A stretch of 64,000 bases of DNA from Stenotrophomonas maltophilia (GCF_006974125.1 NZ_CP037858.1:1178001-1242000), one strand, 5' to 3'. Positions 1 through 12,876 are shown, numbered from the stretch's first letter. Translations and numbers: made by a program. Notes: generated from the sequence alone by a model not told the origin.

Positions 1-1005
1 TTCGGCCACGGCTACCAGCAGGCGTTCCAGCGCCAGCCAAGCGTCACCGTCGGCGCGCCCCTTGGCGATACGGTCGACCAGTCCGGCCTCGGCCACGAAA
101 CGCTCCCAGCGCTTGCCCTCGGGATGCCGCTGCAGCGCACGCTTGTAGGGCGCCTGCCGCGATTCCCAGATGCCGCGCGATTTCATTTCGGCGGCCAGAT
201 TGCCGCCGCGCGCCTGTACCCGGGCCAGGCCGGCACCGGCCAACAGCTCGCGGATCACCATTGGCATCAGTGCGGCCACGGCCTCGCCCTCGCCACGCAG
301 GCCCGCCAGCATGCGCAGCACCGCCGGCGGCTGGCCGGAGAACGTGGCTTCCAGCAGCCGGAAGACGTCATAGCGCGCGGCGTCGGCCACCAGTGATTCC
401 ATCCGTTCCACGTCCAGCGGCTGGCCGTCGGCCAGCAGCGCCAGCTTGTCGATTTCCTGCGCAGCGGCCAGCAGGTTGCCTTCCACCCGCTCGGCCAGCC
501 GCTGCACGGCGGCAGGGTCGGCACGCAGGCCCTTGCCACGCAGGCGGCGCTCGATCCAGTCCGGCAGTTCGTGCGGCTTGATCGCCCAGGCCACCGACAG
601 CACACCGATGCGATTGACCGCCTCGGCCCACTTGCCCTGGTGGGCCTTGCTCCATTCGTTGGCGGTAATCATCAGCACCACGTCCGGTGCCGGGTTGGCG
701 CAGAACTGACTGATCACCTCGGCCCCGTCCTTGCCGGGCTTGCCACTGGGCAGGCGCACCTCGACCAGGCGGCGGGCACTGAACAGGCTGGGCGCGTTGA
801 AGCTGGCGTCGAGCTGGTTCCAGTCGAAATCACGGCCATCGGCGTCGAACACTTCCCGCTCGCCGATGCCCGCGGCGCGCGCGCGCGCACGGATGGCGTC
901 GGCCGCCTCAAGCACGCGCAGGGTTTCCGGGCCGGCAATCAGGTAGACCGGCGCCAGCGGGGTGTCAGCGCCCTGGCTGGCCAGCTGCTCCGGACGCAGT
1001 TCCAT
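1..1005 (-). CDS. holA: DNA polymerase III subunit delta (partial)
   Basis: Clamp-loader subunit that opens the beta sliding clamp. The reading frame starts at an ATG at 1005 and stays open to the left window edge, so about 335 codons are visible. E. coli HolA has 343, so only a few C-terminal residues should be missing. The N-terminus (MELRPEQLASQG) leads into LAPVYLIAGPETLRV, the usual start of the HolA ATPase-like domain. The frame later contains ANEWSKAHQGKWAEAV and a helical C-terminal region. It lies 9 bp downstream of lptE on the same strand, and leuS-lptE-holA is a common order in gammaproteobacteria. Identification rests on remembered family sequence and synteny. Confidence 0.9.
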   Translation of the reverse strand, partial: MELRPEQLASQGADTPLAPVYLIAGPETLRVLEAADAIRARARAAGIGEREVFDADGRDFDWNQLDASFNAPSLFSARRLVEVRLPSGKPGKDGAEVISQFCANPAPDVVLMITANEWSKAHQGKWAEAVNRIGVLSVAWAIKPHELPDWIERRLRGKGLRADPAAVQRLAERVEGNLLAAAQEIDKLALLADGQPLDVERMESLVADAARYDVFRLLEATFSGQPPAVLRMLAGLRGEGEAVAALMPMVIRELLAGAGLARVQARGGNLAAEMKSRGIWESRQAPYKRALQRHPEGKRWERFVAEAGLVDRIAKGRADGDAWLALERLLVAVAE

Positions 1006-1014
1006 CGCCGCGAC

Positions 1015-1599
1015 TCAGTGCTTGGCTGCGGGGACCGGCTCGGCCGGCACCGCGCCTTCAAGCGGTTTGGCCTTCGGCGCCGACAGGCTGCCGCCCTTCT
1101 CGATCTCGGCACGCACCACGCTGTCGATGCGGCGGATGATCGATGCGGACATTTCCCGTCGCAGCTCATCGGCCAGGATTTCGCGTTCGGTGGTGGTACC
1201 GGTGGCGTCGGTCGGCGGCGAGACGTAGTCGCGCGACAGTTCGATCACCTGCTGCGGCACCAGCTCGCTGCCGTCCTCGCGACGGAAGATGAAGATCACC
1301 GCATAGCGCAGGCTGTATTCCTGCGCACGGCCCTGCGAGTCGATGGCGATCGGCAGGTCACCCCAGCGTTCGGACAGCACCTGGAGCTGGGTACTGGGCC
1401 CCTTGCTGTCCTCGTCTGCCAGCTTGGCACCGGATGCCAGCAGGCTGCGATTGAGCAGCTTGACCAGTTCGCTGTAAGGCGCGGTGGAGACCACCTTCAC
1501 CGGCGCCGTGTCGGTCGGCAGCATCAGCTTGTTGCGCAGATGGAAACCGCAGCCGGCAAGGCCGAGGACAAGAACGAGGGCAAGCAGGATTCGGGTCAT
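1015..1599 (-). CDS. lptE: LPS-assembly lipoprotein LptE
   Basis: Outer-membrane lipoprotein that plugs the LptD barrel during lipopolysaccharide export. I chose the ATG at 1599 because it begins a clean lipoprotein signal peptide (MTRILLALVLVLGLAGC) with lipobox LAGC and Cys17, followed by GFHLRNK, typical of LptE. The frame could be extended by 10 residues upstream, but that would put charged residues before the signal. The 194-residue product matches the family size. It ends with an Ala/Pro/Lys-rich tail (KPLEGAVPAEPVPAAKH). The gene sits between leuS and holA, 9 bp from holA, and is probably cotranscribed with both. Confidence 0.93.
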   Translation of the reverse strand: MTRILLALVLVLGLAGCGFHLRNKLMLPTDTAPVKVVSTAPYSELVKLLNRSLLASGAKLADEDSKGPSTQLQVLSERWGDLPIAIDSQGRAQEYSLRYAVIFIFRREDGSELVPQQVIELSRDYVSPPTDATGTTTEREILADELRREMSASIIRRIDSVVRAEIEKGGSLSAPKAKPLEGAVPAEPVPAAKH

Positions 1600-1735
1600 G
1601 GAGACAGTCTGGCGGAGCCGGGCGATCACGGCAACACACAGCCTGCCCGAAGCCGCGTGAATGCAGGGCCATCAACTGCGTGGCCCCGCACCGGAAGGGC
1701 ACCCGCCACCCTGCAGGCGGCGGATGCGGGGTACA

Positions 1736-4483
<2,748 letters not shown>

Positions 4484-5086
4484 TCAGCGCGGTCGCGACA
4501 GCGGCAGCGCAACCACCAGCCACAGCGCCCAGCAGGCGAACGCCACGCGCTGTGCCAGTGGTGCGGGCACCAGGCCCTGCAGGGCGAAGGCCGCCAGTGC
4601 CGCAAGCACCCCGCAGGCCACCGACAGTCCACCCTGAACACGGCCGTGCACCTGGCGCATGTTGAAAATGCCCAGCAGCAGGGTGCCGGTGACGAAGCCC
4701 AGCACCCAGATCATCCAGGCGCTGGCATGCAGCTGGCTGGCCGGCCCGTGCAGGTCGTCCACATCCAGCGGCAGCAGGCCCATTGCAGCGAATGCGAGGC
4801 CGGCCAGCAGCAGCATCTGGCTGCCGACCCGCGGTGCCCAGCCGGCCGTGGCAGGCAGCCGCCGGCGCAGGCACTCGGCCACCACCCCCGCCAGCAGGCC
4901 CGGCAACACGAAGCCCAGCAGATTGAAGGCCAGCGCGTGCGGCACGCCGTGTGCGCCCAGCAGGGCCACCGGGTGACGGGCCTGTGCATAGCCGTCCAGG
5001 CCGGCGCCGAAGCCCAGCACCGCCAGCACGAACAGCAGTGCGGCGGCGAGGCCGGACAGGCGCAACAAGGAAGACGGGGAGGTCAT
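4484..5086 (-). CDS. DUF998 family membrane protein
   Basis: Predicted inner-membrane protein of 200 residues with about six hydrophobic segments, for example LAAALLFVLAVLGFG near the N-terminus and WALWLVVALPLS at the C-terminus. The layout and the conserved HxxxHNxxx-like small-residue helices resemble the DUF998 family, whose biochemical role is not known. The ATG at 5086 is preferred over an upstream start at 5161 because the extra 25 residues are polar and would run over the promoter of the divergent thioredoxin gene. A second, separate protein of this type is encoded at 25982-26599. It stands alone, 105 bp upstream of leuS on the same strand. Confidence 0.7.
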   Translation of the reverse strand: MTSPSSLLRLSGLAAALLFVLAVLGFGAGLDGYAQARHPVALLGAHGVPHALAFNLLGFVLPGLLAGVVAECLRRRLPATAGWAPRVGSQMLLLAGLAFAAMGLLPLDVDDLHGPASQLHASAWMIWVLGFVTGTLLLGIFNMRQVHGRVQGGLSVACGVLAALAAFALQGLVPAPLAQRVAFACWALWLVVALPLSRPR

Positions 5087-5148
5087 GCAGGCTCCGGGAG
5101 CAACGGCGGCGGGAACGACGCATTGTCGGGCATTTGCCGCAGTCCGGG

Positions 5149-5179
5149 TTGAGACTGGCATCGATCGTCACCATAGAAT
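5149..5179 (+). promoter_or_regulatory. Putative sigma-70 promoter of the thioredoxin/TPR gene
   Basis: TTGAGA at 5149-5154 and TAGAAT at 5174-5179 are separated by 19 bp. Transcription would begin close to 5186, only a few bases before the first in-frame ATG (5190) and about 25 before the second (5211). No Shine-Dalgarno sequence precedes either ATG, so a short-leader or leaderless message is possible. Confidence 0.4.
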
Positions 5180-5210
5180 CGATCTCCAGATGCCAATCGA
5201 TGCCTCCCCC

Positions 5211-6068
<858 letters not shown>

Positions 6069-6251
6069 ACGGAAGCCGGGTTCGTTCAGAATCCCTGCAC
6101 TGGACGCGGGCAATAATGCGCGCGATGGCGGCCGTACGGCCGCCACGATCCGTTCGGGGGGATGAGGTCGGGGCCATGGGGTCTTGCAGCTGCACCCCCG
6201 CATTGCCGGGATTGCAAAACTGTGACCTTCGTCCGCTCGCTGTTGTTTGCC

Positions 6252-7878
6252 ATGCGCTTCCAGGGCGCCCTGTTCTGTGCCCTCCTCCTGCTGCCGGCCA
6301 TCGCCGCCGCGCAGGACTGGAACTACCGGGTCCGTCCCGGCGACACCCTGTGGGATCTGGGTGGCGTGTATCTGAAACCCTCGGTGCGCTGGCAACAGCT
6401 CCAGCAGCACAACCGCATCGACAACCCTTACCGGCTGCCGCCCGGCCAGCTGCTGCGCTTTCCGATCAGCTGGCTGCGCACCGAACCGGCACCGGCGCGG
6501 GTGCTCTCGGTCCGCGGCAAGGTCGAACTGTCCGGCGGAGACGGCAGCGCCAGCCGCGCCATCCAGGCCGGCGAGCAGCTGCACATCGGTGACACCGTGC
6601 AGACCGAGGGCGAATCCAGCGTCACGCTGGAATTTGCCGATGCGTCGCGCCTCCAGCTGCGTGAGTACTCGCGCCTGCGCCTGGACCAGCTCAGCCGCTA
6701 TGGCCACACCGGCATGGTCGACACCCGCCTGCGCCTGCAGCAGGGCCGGGCCAGCAATCGGGTGACGCCCGCGCGCGGCCCGGCATCGCGTTACATCATC
6801 GATGCGCCCACCGCCACCAGCAGCGTGCGCGGCACCGTCTTCCGGGTCAGTGCCGGCGACGGTCGTGATGTCGCGGCCACCGAGGTCCTGCAGGGCAAGG
6901 TGCAGGTCGGCAACACCCATGGCCAGCGCATGGTCCAGCCGGGACAGGCCACCCGCAGCGCCAGCGCAGACGCCGCACCGGACGCAGTCTCCGCACTGCT
7001 GCCGGCACCGCAGCTGCGCAACGATGAACTGCGCCTGGCCCCGTTGCCGACGCTGCTGGCATGGACTCCGGTCACCGGCGCCGCGCAGTACCGCATTGAA
7101 GTAGTACAGGCAGCCACGCCGGAGATCCTGCTGTTCGCTGCCACCACCACCGATACCCGCCTGGCCATCGGCGATCTGCCGCCAGGCCAGCTGCGCATCC
7201 TGCTGCGCGCAGTCGATGCGCAGGGTGTGGAAGGCATCGACGCCAGTGCCGACTTCGAACTCAGCGACCAGCCTCCACCGCCGCTGACCCTGGCCCCGCT
7301 GCACGGACAGACAATCAACAGCGACCGCCCGCGTTTCCGCTGGAGCCAGGCCCCCGGTGCGCACAGCAGCGTGCTGCAGATCGCGGCTGATTCCAGCTTC
7401 GTACAGCCACTGCAGGAACAGACCAGCACCGGCACCGATCTGCGCCTGGCGCAGCCATTGCCGCCGGGTCACTACTTCTGGCGGGTCGCCTCCCGCGATG
7501 CCAGTGGGCACCAGGGGCGCTATGGCCAGGCCCTGCCACTGCAGCTGAGCAACGAGCCGGTCGATCCTGCGCTGCAACCGCCCGAGGCCGCGCACGGTGA
7601 ACTGACCCTGCGCTGGCAGGCCGGCAGCGAAGGCCAGCGCTATCGCGTGCAGGTCGACCGCCGCGGCGACTTCAAGGCCCCCCCTGGTCGACGAAACCGT
7701 GGCCGAACCGCAGGTCAGCTTCAAGCGTCCGTGGCGCGGCACCCTGCATGTGCGCGTGCAGTACATCGACGATGACGGCCATGCCGGCGAGTTCTCGCCT
7801 GCCCAGCAGATCGCCCTGCCCTGTCGCCTCTGCTATGGCACCGGCGGTGGTGCCCTGCTGCTGTGGCTGCTGTTGTGA
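6252..7878 (+). pseudogene. LysM-FecR domain envelope protein with apparent frameshift
   Basis: A signal peptide (MRFQGALFCALLLLPAIAAAQ) is followed by a LysM peptidoglycan-binding segment (NYRVRPGDTLWDLGG), a FecR-like beta domain (about residues 80-250, with TATSSVRGTVFRV) and repeated Ig/fibronectin-like segments. The reading frame breaks at a run of seven C (7678-7684). As given it ends early at 7775 after a nonsense tail. Removing one C restores APLVDETVAEPQVSF and continues to a TGA at 7876-7878, ending in a hydrophobic LLLWLLL tail. The repaired protein would have 541 residues. The restored stop overlaps the start of the downstream CHASE2 gene. It could be a sequencing error, a true mutation or phase variation. 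Confidence 0.8.
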
Positions 7879-9500
7879 GGCGCTCGCCGCTGCCATGGTC
7901 GAAGCGGATCCTGCTGGCCATGCTGGCCGGGATACTGACCATCGTCGCCAGCCAGGGCCAATGGCTGTGGCGGCAGGACGAGGCCACCTACGACGCGATG
8001 GTCGGCAACTGGGACTATCGACCCGACCCGAGCGTGCTGATCGTGGCCATCGACGAAGGCAGCCTGCAACGCATCGGCCAATGGCCGTGGCCGCGCTCGG
8101 TCCACGCCCGGTTGCTGGATCGCCTGACCGATGCCGGTGCCGAACGGGTCGCGCTGGACCTGATGCTGTCCGAGCCGGACCGCCGCGACAGCCGCCAGGA
8201 CGAGGCGCTGGCCGCTGCCATCCGTCGCAATGGCCGGGTGGTGCTGCCGGTGCTGGCCGCACCGGCAGCCGGTGATCGCATGGCAGAGGAAATGCTGCCT
8301 GTTCCGCAGATCGCAGCCAGTGCCGCCGCCATCGGCCACACCGACGTTGAGGTGGACAGTGACGGTGTCGCCCGCGGCATCTACCTGCATGCGGGCATCG
8401 GCAAGGCGCATTGGCCGGCGCTCGGGCTGGCCCTGACCGGCCTGCCCGCGGGCGCGGTGCGCGGGCTGCCCGACCCTGATCCCGAGGTGGGCTCGCCCTA
8501 TCAATGGCGGCGCAACGACTACGTGCGGGTGCGCTATGCCGGACCTCCCGAGCAGTTGCCGCAGGTTTCCTACGCAGACGTGCTCGATGGCCACGTGGAC
8601 ATGGCGATGCTGCATGGCCGCCGCATCATCGTCGGCATGACCGCCAGCGGCATCGCACCGCGCCTGCTGACCCCGACCACCCGCGAGTTCTGGATGAGCG
8701 GCAGCGAGTACCAGGCCAACATCGCCTCGATGCTGCTGCAGCACAAGCAGATCGAGGTGCTGCCCCGCTTCTGGCAGCACACCATCAGCGCTGTGCTGGT
8801 GGCGCTGTGCGTGATCCTGCTCGGCCTGCGCCTGCCGTGGCTGGCGGCGCTGTGTTCGCTGCCGCTTGCCCCTCTGCTGAGCTGGTTGCTGTTGCGCACC
8901 AGCAACCTCTGGTGGGCGCCAGCCACCGCCCTGCTGGGCGTCCTGCTGGTACTGCTGGCCTGGGCGATCTGGCGGATTTCGGCCTGGCACCGGCAGGCCA
9001 ACCGCGACGCACTGACCGGCCTTGGCAATCGCCTGCGCTTCGAACAGGCGTTGCAGCAGGAATGCGACGCCGCACGACGCAACGGCAAGCCACTGAGCCT
9101 GGCGCTGATCGATGTCGACCACTTCAAGCGCCACAACGACCGCCATGGCCACCAGGTCGGCGACCGCGTGCTGCGGGACGTCGCCCGGTTGATCGGCGCG
9201 CATGCGCGGCGTCCGCGCGACATGGCCGCGCGTTACGGTGGCGATGAATTCGCGCTGGTATTGCCCGATACCCCGGCCGAGGGCGCGCGGCTTGTGATCC
9301 AGGACCTGATCGACTGCGTACGTGCGTTGCCGGCACATGGTGATGGCAGCGACGATCGGGTGACGCTCACCATCGGCGTGTTTACCCGGGTACCGGAAGG
9401 CGAGCTGCAACCGCATCATTTCGTCGAAGGGGCCGACACCGCGCTGTACCAGGCCAAAGCGAATGGACGCGACGGGTATGTGATCGACGGCGGCGCGTGA
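7863..9500 (+). CDS. CHASE2-domain diguanylate cyclase
   Basis: Membrane-bound sensor enzyme making cyclic di-GMP. Order: a transmembrane helix (about residues 14-31), a large periplasmic CHASE2 domain (about 35-285), three further membrane helices (about 300-375) and a cytoplasmic GGDEF domain (about 385-540). The catalytic motif GGDEF is intact at residues 459-463. An inhibitory I-site RPRD lies exactly five residues upstream, so product inhibition is expected. The start is GTG at 7863. A second GTG at 7875 would overlap the restored stop of the LysM-FecR gene by four bases. The overlap implies that the two genes are cotranslated and perhaps that the FecR protein feeds a periplasmic signal to CHASE2, which is inference. 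Confidence 0.92.
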   Translation: MAAVVRRSPLPWSKRILLAMLAGILTIVASQGQWLWRQDEATYDAMVGNWDYRPDPSVLIVAIDEGSLQRIGQWPWPRSVHARLLDRLTDAGAERVALDLMLSEPDRRDSRQDEALAAAIRRNGRVVLPVLAAPAAGDRMAEEMLPVPQIAASAAAIGHTDVEVDSDGVARGIYLHAGIGKAHWPALGLALTGLPAGAVRGLPDPDPEVGSPYQWRRNDYVRVRYAGPPEQLPQVSYADVLDGHVDMAMLHGRRIIVGMTASGIAPRLLTPTTREFWMSGSEYQANIASMLLQHKQIEVLPRFWQHTISAVLVALCVILLGLRLPWLAALCSLPLAPLLSWLLLRTSNLWWAPATALLGVLLVLLAWAIWRISAWHRQANRDALTGLGNRLRFEQALQQECDAARRNGKPLSLALIDVDHFKRHNDRHGHQVGDRVLRDVARLIGAHARRPRDMAARYGGDEFALVLPDTPAEGARLVIQDLIDCVRALPAHGDGSDDRVTLTIGVFTRVPEGELQPHHFVEGADTALYQAKANGRDGYVIDGGA

Positions 9501-9574
9501 CCGGTGCCACCGGGGTGCAACATACGCATGCGAATGGTTAGACTGGACACCTCGCCCAGCGCCCCCGGATCCGC

Positions 9575-10027
9575 ATGAACGCCCGCCTGTTCCGCTTCGG
9601 CATCAACCTCTGGCCGCCCTTCCTGTTCACCGGCATCCACGTCACCCGCATCACCCCCGACTACCGGCAGATCGATGTCGAGCTGCGCCTGCGGCCATGG
9701 AACCGCAACTACGTTGGTACCCACTTCGGTGGCAGCCTGTTCGCGATGACCGATCCGTTCTGGATGCTCGGCCTGCTGCACATCCTCGGCCGCGACTACT
9801 ACGTGTGGGACCGCGCAGGCGCCATCGACTTCCTCAAGCCCGGCCGCGGCACCGTACGCACATCATTCCGCATCGACGACGCGTTGCTGGACGAACTGCG
9901 CGCGGAAGCCGCCAGCGGCGACAAGGTGCTGCGCTGGTTCAGCAACGACGTGGTCGATGAAAGCGGCGAGGTGGTCGCACAGGTCCGCAAGCAGGTGTAC
10001 CTGCGCCTGAAGCCGCACGCGCGCTGA
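9575..10027 (+). CDS. DUF4442 hotdog-fold thioesterase-like protein
   Basis: A 150-residue protein with the pattern of a single hotdog domain. NYVGTHFGGSLFAMTDPFW forms the characteristic helix entry, followed by AGAIDFLKPGRGTVR and a C-terminal strand VAQVRKQVYLRLKP. This matches DUF4442/YiiD_C-type proteins, which are related to acyl-CoA thioesterases. A catalytic acid is plausible at the Asp of the MTDPF segment. The substrate is unknown. The ATG at 9575 follows an AT-richer stretch with TTAGACT upstream. It is a stand-alone gene after the diguanylate cyclase. Confidence 0.8.
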   Translation: MNARLFRFGINLWPPFLFTGIHVTRITPDYRQIDVELRLRPWNRNYVGTHFGGSLFAMTDPFWMLGLLHILGRDYYVWDRAGAIDFLKPGRGTVRTSFRIDDALLDELRAEAASGDKVLRWFSNDVVDESGEVVAQVRKQVYLRLKPHAR

Positions 10028-10074
10028 TCCACCGTACAGGCGCTATCCTCTGGCCCCCTGCCATGGAGGCTCCG

Positions 10075-10791
10075 ATGCGCACCCACACCCTTGCAGCACT
10101 GCTGGGCACCCTGCCGTGCGCGGCCCATGCACTCGACCTGCCGCCGGTGCAGTACCCGACGCTGCCGGCCCAGGCTGCCAGTACCGCCGGCTTCGTGCCC
10201 GAGGGCTGGACGCTGGAGTCCAGCATCGAAGGCGATCTCGACCAGGATGGCCGCGCGGACCTGGTGCTGGTGCTGCGCCAGCAGGACCCGCGCAATGTCA
10301 TCGAACACGATGGCTTCGGCCCATCGCCATACGACAGCAACCCGCGCATTCTCGCCGTGGCGTGGTCACGCCCGGCCGGCTATGTGCTGGCGGTGCAGGA
10401 CCATCAGCTGATTCCGCGCCCGGACAACCCGGTGATGAGCGACCCGCTTGAAGATGGCGGTGTCAGCATCCAGCGCGGCACGTTGAGGGTGGCGCTGTTT
10501 TCCTTCTCCAGCGCGGGAAGCTGGTCGATGGGTACCACCACCTTCACCTTCCGCTGGCAGGACGCTGCCTTCGCGCTGATCGGCTACGACCAGAACTCGG
10601 TGATGCGCAATTCAGGACAGGCCACTTCGGTGAGCGTGAATTTTTCCACGCGCAAGGTGAGGCATACCGAGGGCAGCATCGAGGACGACAAGGAAAGCGT
10701 GCGCTGGCAGCCACTGCGCAGCAACCGCCGCTGGACGCTGCAGACCGTTGGAGATGGCTGGGCGTTCGATCCGCAGGTCAGCGACGACTGA
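10075..10791 (+). CDS. Secreted hypothetical protein
   Basis: I do not recognise a named family. The ATG at 10075 is chosen over 10063 because GGAGG lies at a proper spacing before it. It gives a clear signal peptide (MRTHTLAALLGTLPCAAHA). The mature part, about 219 residues, contains an EF-hand-like acidic loop (GDLDQDGRADLVLVL), similar to FG-GAP/VCBS-type calcium motifs. It continues with beta-rich segments such as GTTTFTFRWQDAAFALIGYD. A periplasmic or secreted beta protein is likely. It runs tail-to-tail with the next gene on the minus strand. Confidence 0.75.
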   Translation: MRTHTLAALLGTLPCAAHALDLPPVQYPTLPAQAASTAGFVPEGWTLESSIEGDLDQDGRADLVLVLRQQDPRNVIEHDGFGPSPYDSNPRILAVAWSRPAGYVLAVQDHQLIPRPDNPVMSDPLEDGGVSIQRGTLRVALFSFSSAGSWSMGTTTFTFRWQDAAFALIGYDQNSVMRNSGQATSVSVNFSTRKVRHTEGSIEDDKESVRWQPLRSNRRWTLQTVGDGWAFDPQVSDD

Positions 10792-10799
10792 TCCGCTTC

Positions 10800-12116
10800 T
10801 CAGTCGCGGGCAGCGGAGGTTGGGGCGGCGCCGGCCACCAACGGCACCGACAGCCACGGGCTTTCGTCGTTGCTGCGGGACGGCGAGCGGCGTGGCACCT
10901 GCAGATGGCGGCCATCCGCCGACACCTGCGGCGCCCGCACCGGCGAGGCGAACTGCGCCGGCAACCGCTGCAGGGCATCTACCGGATCCCCCGGCTGCTG
11001 CCGCAGCCAGCGCTGTGCGCCCAGCAGGCGCAGCATCGCCGCCGCGTCCTGGGTGCGCGATGAATAGGCCGGATAGACCGGACCTGCAATGTCGGTCAAC
11101 AGGCAGCCCATGACGTTCGACAGGCAACCAAAGTCACGCTGCAGCGGCGCCGGTACCGGCAACGGACGGTCCGCCTCCAGCGCAGCGGTCGCCGTCGCGC
11201 CACAGGCCCAACCGAGATTGCCGGCCGCACGGGCCAGGGTGCTGCTGCGGTCCAGTACCAGCACGCCGCCGAATTCCCGCGCCGAGGTCTCGATCGCCAC
11301 CCGGTTCATCGCATACTCGCCCTGCATCGCACGGCACAGGCTCTGCTCGTCGGCCCGCATCGGCTGCATGGCCTGTTCGCATTCGGCCGGCAGCGGGTGA
11401 TCGGCAGGCAGTTCAACCAGCATGTCGGCCAGCAGCTGCGCATTGGCCTGCACCAGGCTTGCGCCGATGATGCTGTCGAACAGATAGCTGCCACCGGGCA
11501 CCAGCCGCCGGCCCAGCTGCACTCCCCGGCAGCTGCCGCGCAGGGCACCGTCGATGTCACCCTGTACGAACGCCAGCGCGCGTGCGCTGGTGGCATCGAC
11601 CACCAGCCCGTAGGTCGGCATCGGCACCAGGATGCCCTCCCGCTTCGGCTGGAACGGCGACACGAAGTGGTCCGCGTCGGCCAGCGCATCCAGCCGCGCA
11701 TGCAACTGGTGATGACCCGCATGGGCGTCGACGAAGCGCTGCGGGTCGGCGCGTACCTGGGCCAGGCAGTCGCGGGCCGCCGGCCCGCAACTGGCGGCCG
11801 CCCGCGAGCGCAATCCTTGGTGGCCGGCGGCCTGATGAGGGCGGGTAACACTGTTACCGTCCGGGTCGGCGTCCCAGCGCCGCACATCCTCGGCCAACGC
11901 CTGCTCGCGCTGGCCGCCATCCAGGTCGTCAAAAGCCAGTGTCCACAACAGCGGATAACCATTGCGCCCGCTCGCCGGCAGCCGCGCTTCCAGCCGCTGC
12001 TGGGCCTGCAACCGCGATTCCGGCACCGGCCACATGCGTGAGGCGCACCACACCACGATGGCCAGCACCAGCAGGCCCGCCAGGGTCCATCCCAGTCCGC
12101 GCAGAATCTTCAACAC
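10800..12116 (-). CDS. Membrane-anchored hypothetical protein
   Basis: A 438-residue protein of unknown function. One hydrophobic helix near the N-terminus (residues 9-25, WTLAGLLVLAIVVWCAS) is followed by a long, helical, Cys-containing soluble region, probably periplasmic. Conserved-looking features are the paired Cys in SCGPAARDCLAQV and a VPMPTYGLVVDATSARALAFV segment. No catalytic motif is evident. The composition is typical of the genome, so it looks native. It is divergent from the DUF502 gene with a 76-bp gap that must hold both promoters. Confidence 0.75.
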   Translation of the reverse strand: MLKILRGLGWTLAGLLVLAIVVWCASRMWPVPESRLQAQQRLEARLPASGRNGYPLLWTLAFDDLDGGQREQALAEDVRRWDADPDGNSVTRPHQAAGHQGLRSRAAASCGPAARDCLAQVRADPQRFVDAHAGHHQLHARLDALADADHFVSPFQPKREGILVPMPTYGLVVDATSARALAFVQGDIDGALRGSCRGVQLGRRLVPGGSYLFDSIIGASLVQANAQLLADMLVELPADHPLPAECEQAMQPMRADEQSLCRAMQGEYAMNRVAIETSAREFGGVLVLDRSSTLARAAGNLGWACGATATAALEADRPLPVPAPLQRDFGCLSNVMGCLLTDIAGPVYPAYSSRTQDAAAMLRLLGAQRWLRQQPGDPVDALQRLPAQFASPVRAPQVSADGRHLQVPRRSPSRSNDESPWLSVPLVAGAAPTSAARD

Positions 12117-12180
12117 AGCTTCCCTTCCATGGCTCGTTGCCGCAGTCGATCCGCCAGCGTAATCGAGCGGCAGTGACCGC

Positions 12181-12186
12181 TACAAT
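12181..12186 (+). promoter_or_regulatory. Putative -10 box, possibly leaderless start
   Basis: TACAAT at 12181-12186 ends only six bases before the ATG of the DUF502 gene at 12193. Transcription would therefore begin at or next to the start codon, and there is no Shine-Dalgarno sequence. No good -35 hexamer is visible. Confidence 0.35.
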
Positions 12187-12192
12187 GCGCAC

Positions 12193-12876
12193 ATGTCGCT
12201 CGAAGCCCCCGCCCTGGTCCCCCGCCCCTCCCTGCAGCGCCTGTTCCTGACCGGCCTGCTGACCCTGCTGCCGATCTGGCTGACCTGGGTAGTGGTCAAG
12301 TTCGTGTTCGTACTGCTGTCGGGCATCTCCAGCCCGCTGGTGGTGCCGCTGTCCGAACAGATCGCAACCAGCTTCCCGCACTATCTGGGCTGGGTCCGCG
12401 CCGAGTGGATCCAGGACACCATCGCCCTGCTGGCCACCCTGCTGGTGATCCTGGCGGTGGGCGTGGCCAGCCGCCGCGTGCTGGGCCAGCGACTGCTGCG
12501 CTGGGTCGGCGCGGTGATCAAGCGCATCCCGCTGGCCAGCATCATCTATGACAGTGCCAAGAAGCTGCTGGACATGCTGCAGACCGAACCGGGCAGCACC
12601 CAGCGCGTGGTGCTGATCGACTTCCCGCACCGCGACATGAAGTCGGTCGGCTTGGTCACCCGCGTGATCAAGGAACACGGCACCGACCGTGAGCTGGCCG
12701 CGGTGTATGTGCCGACCACGCCGAACCCGACCTCGGGCTACCTGGAAATCGTGCCGGTGGAGCTGCTGACGCCCACCGACTGGACCGTCGACCAGGCGAT
12801 GAGCTTCATCATTTCCGGCGGCGCCGTCGCACCGTCCAGCGTGCCGTTCACCCGCGCCGGCGAACGCGCCGAATGA
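12193..12876 (+). CDS. DUF502 family membrane protein
   Basis: A 227-residue integral membrane protein of the DUF502 family. Two long hydrophobic segments (residues 17-43, LFLTGLLTLLPIWLTWVVVK, and about 74-95) precede the family signature region IPLASIIYDSAKKLLDML and a soluble C-terminal domain with YVPTTPNPTSGYLEIVP. That PTTPNPTSG segment is the hallmark of the family. Its function is unknown. The four-base overlap (ATGA) with the downstream transporter gene indicates translational coupling. Confidence 0.9.
   Translation: MSLEAPALVPRPSLQRLFLTGLLTLLPIWLTWVVVKFVFVLLSGISSPLVVPLSEQIATSFPHYLGWVRAEWIQDTIALLATLLVILAVGVASRRVLGQRLLRWVGAVIKRIPLASIIYDSAKKLLDMLQTEPGSTQRVVLIDFPHRDMKSVGLVTRVIKEHGTDRELAAVYVPTTPNPTSGYLEIVPVELLTPTDWTVDQAMSFIISGGAVAPSSVPFTRAGERAE

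Noticed and set aside
10063..10074. Earlier ATG for the secreted hypothetical protein
   Set aside because: It would place the Shine-Dalgarno GGAGG inside the coding sequence, whereas the ATG at 10075 has it at correct spacing and starts the signal peptide.
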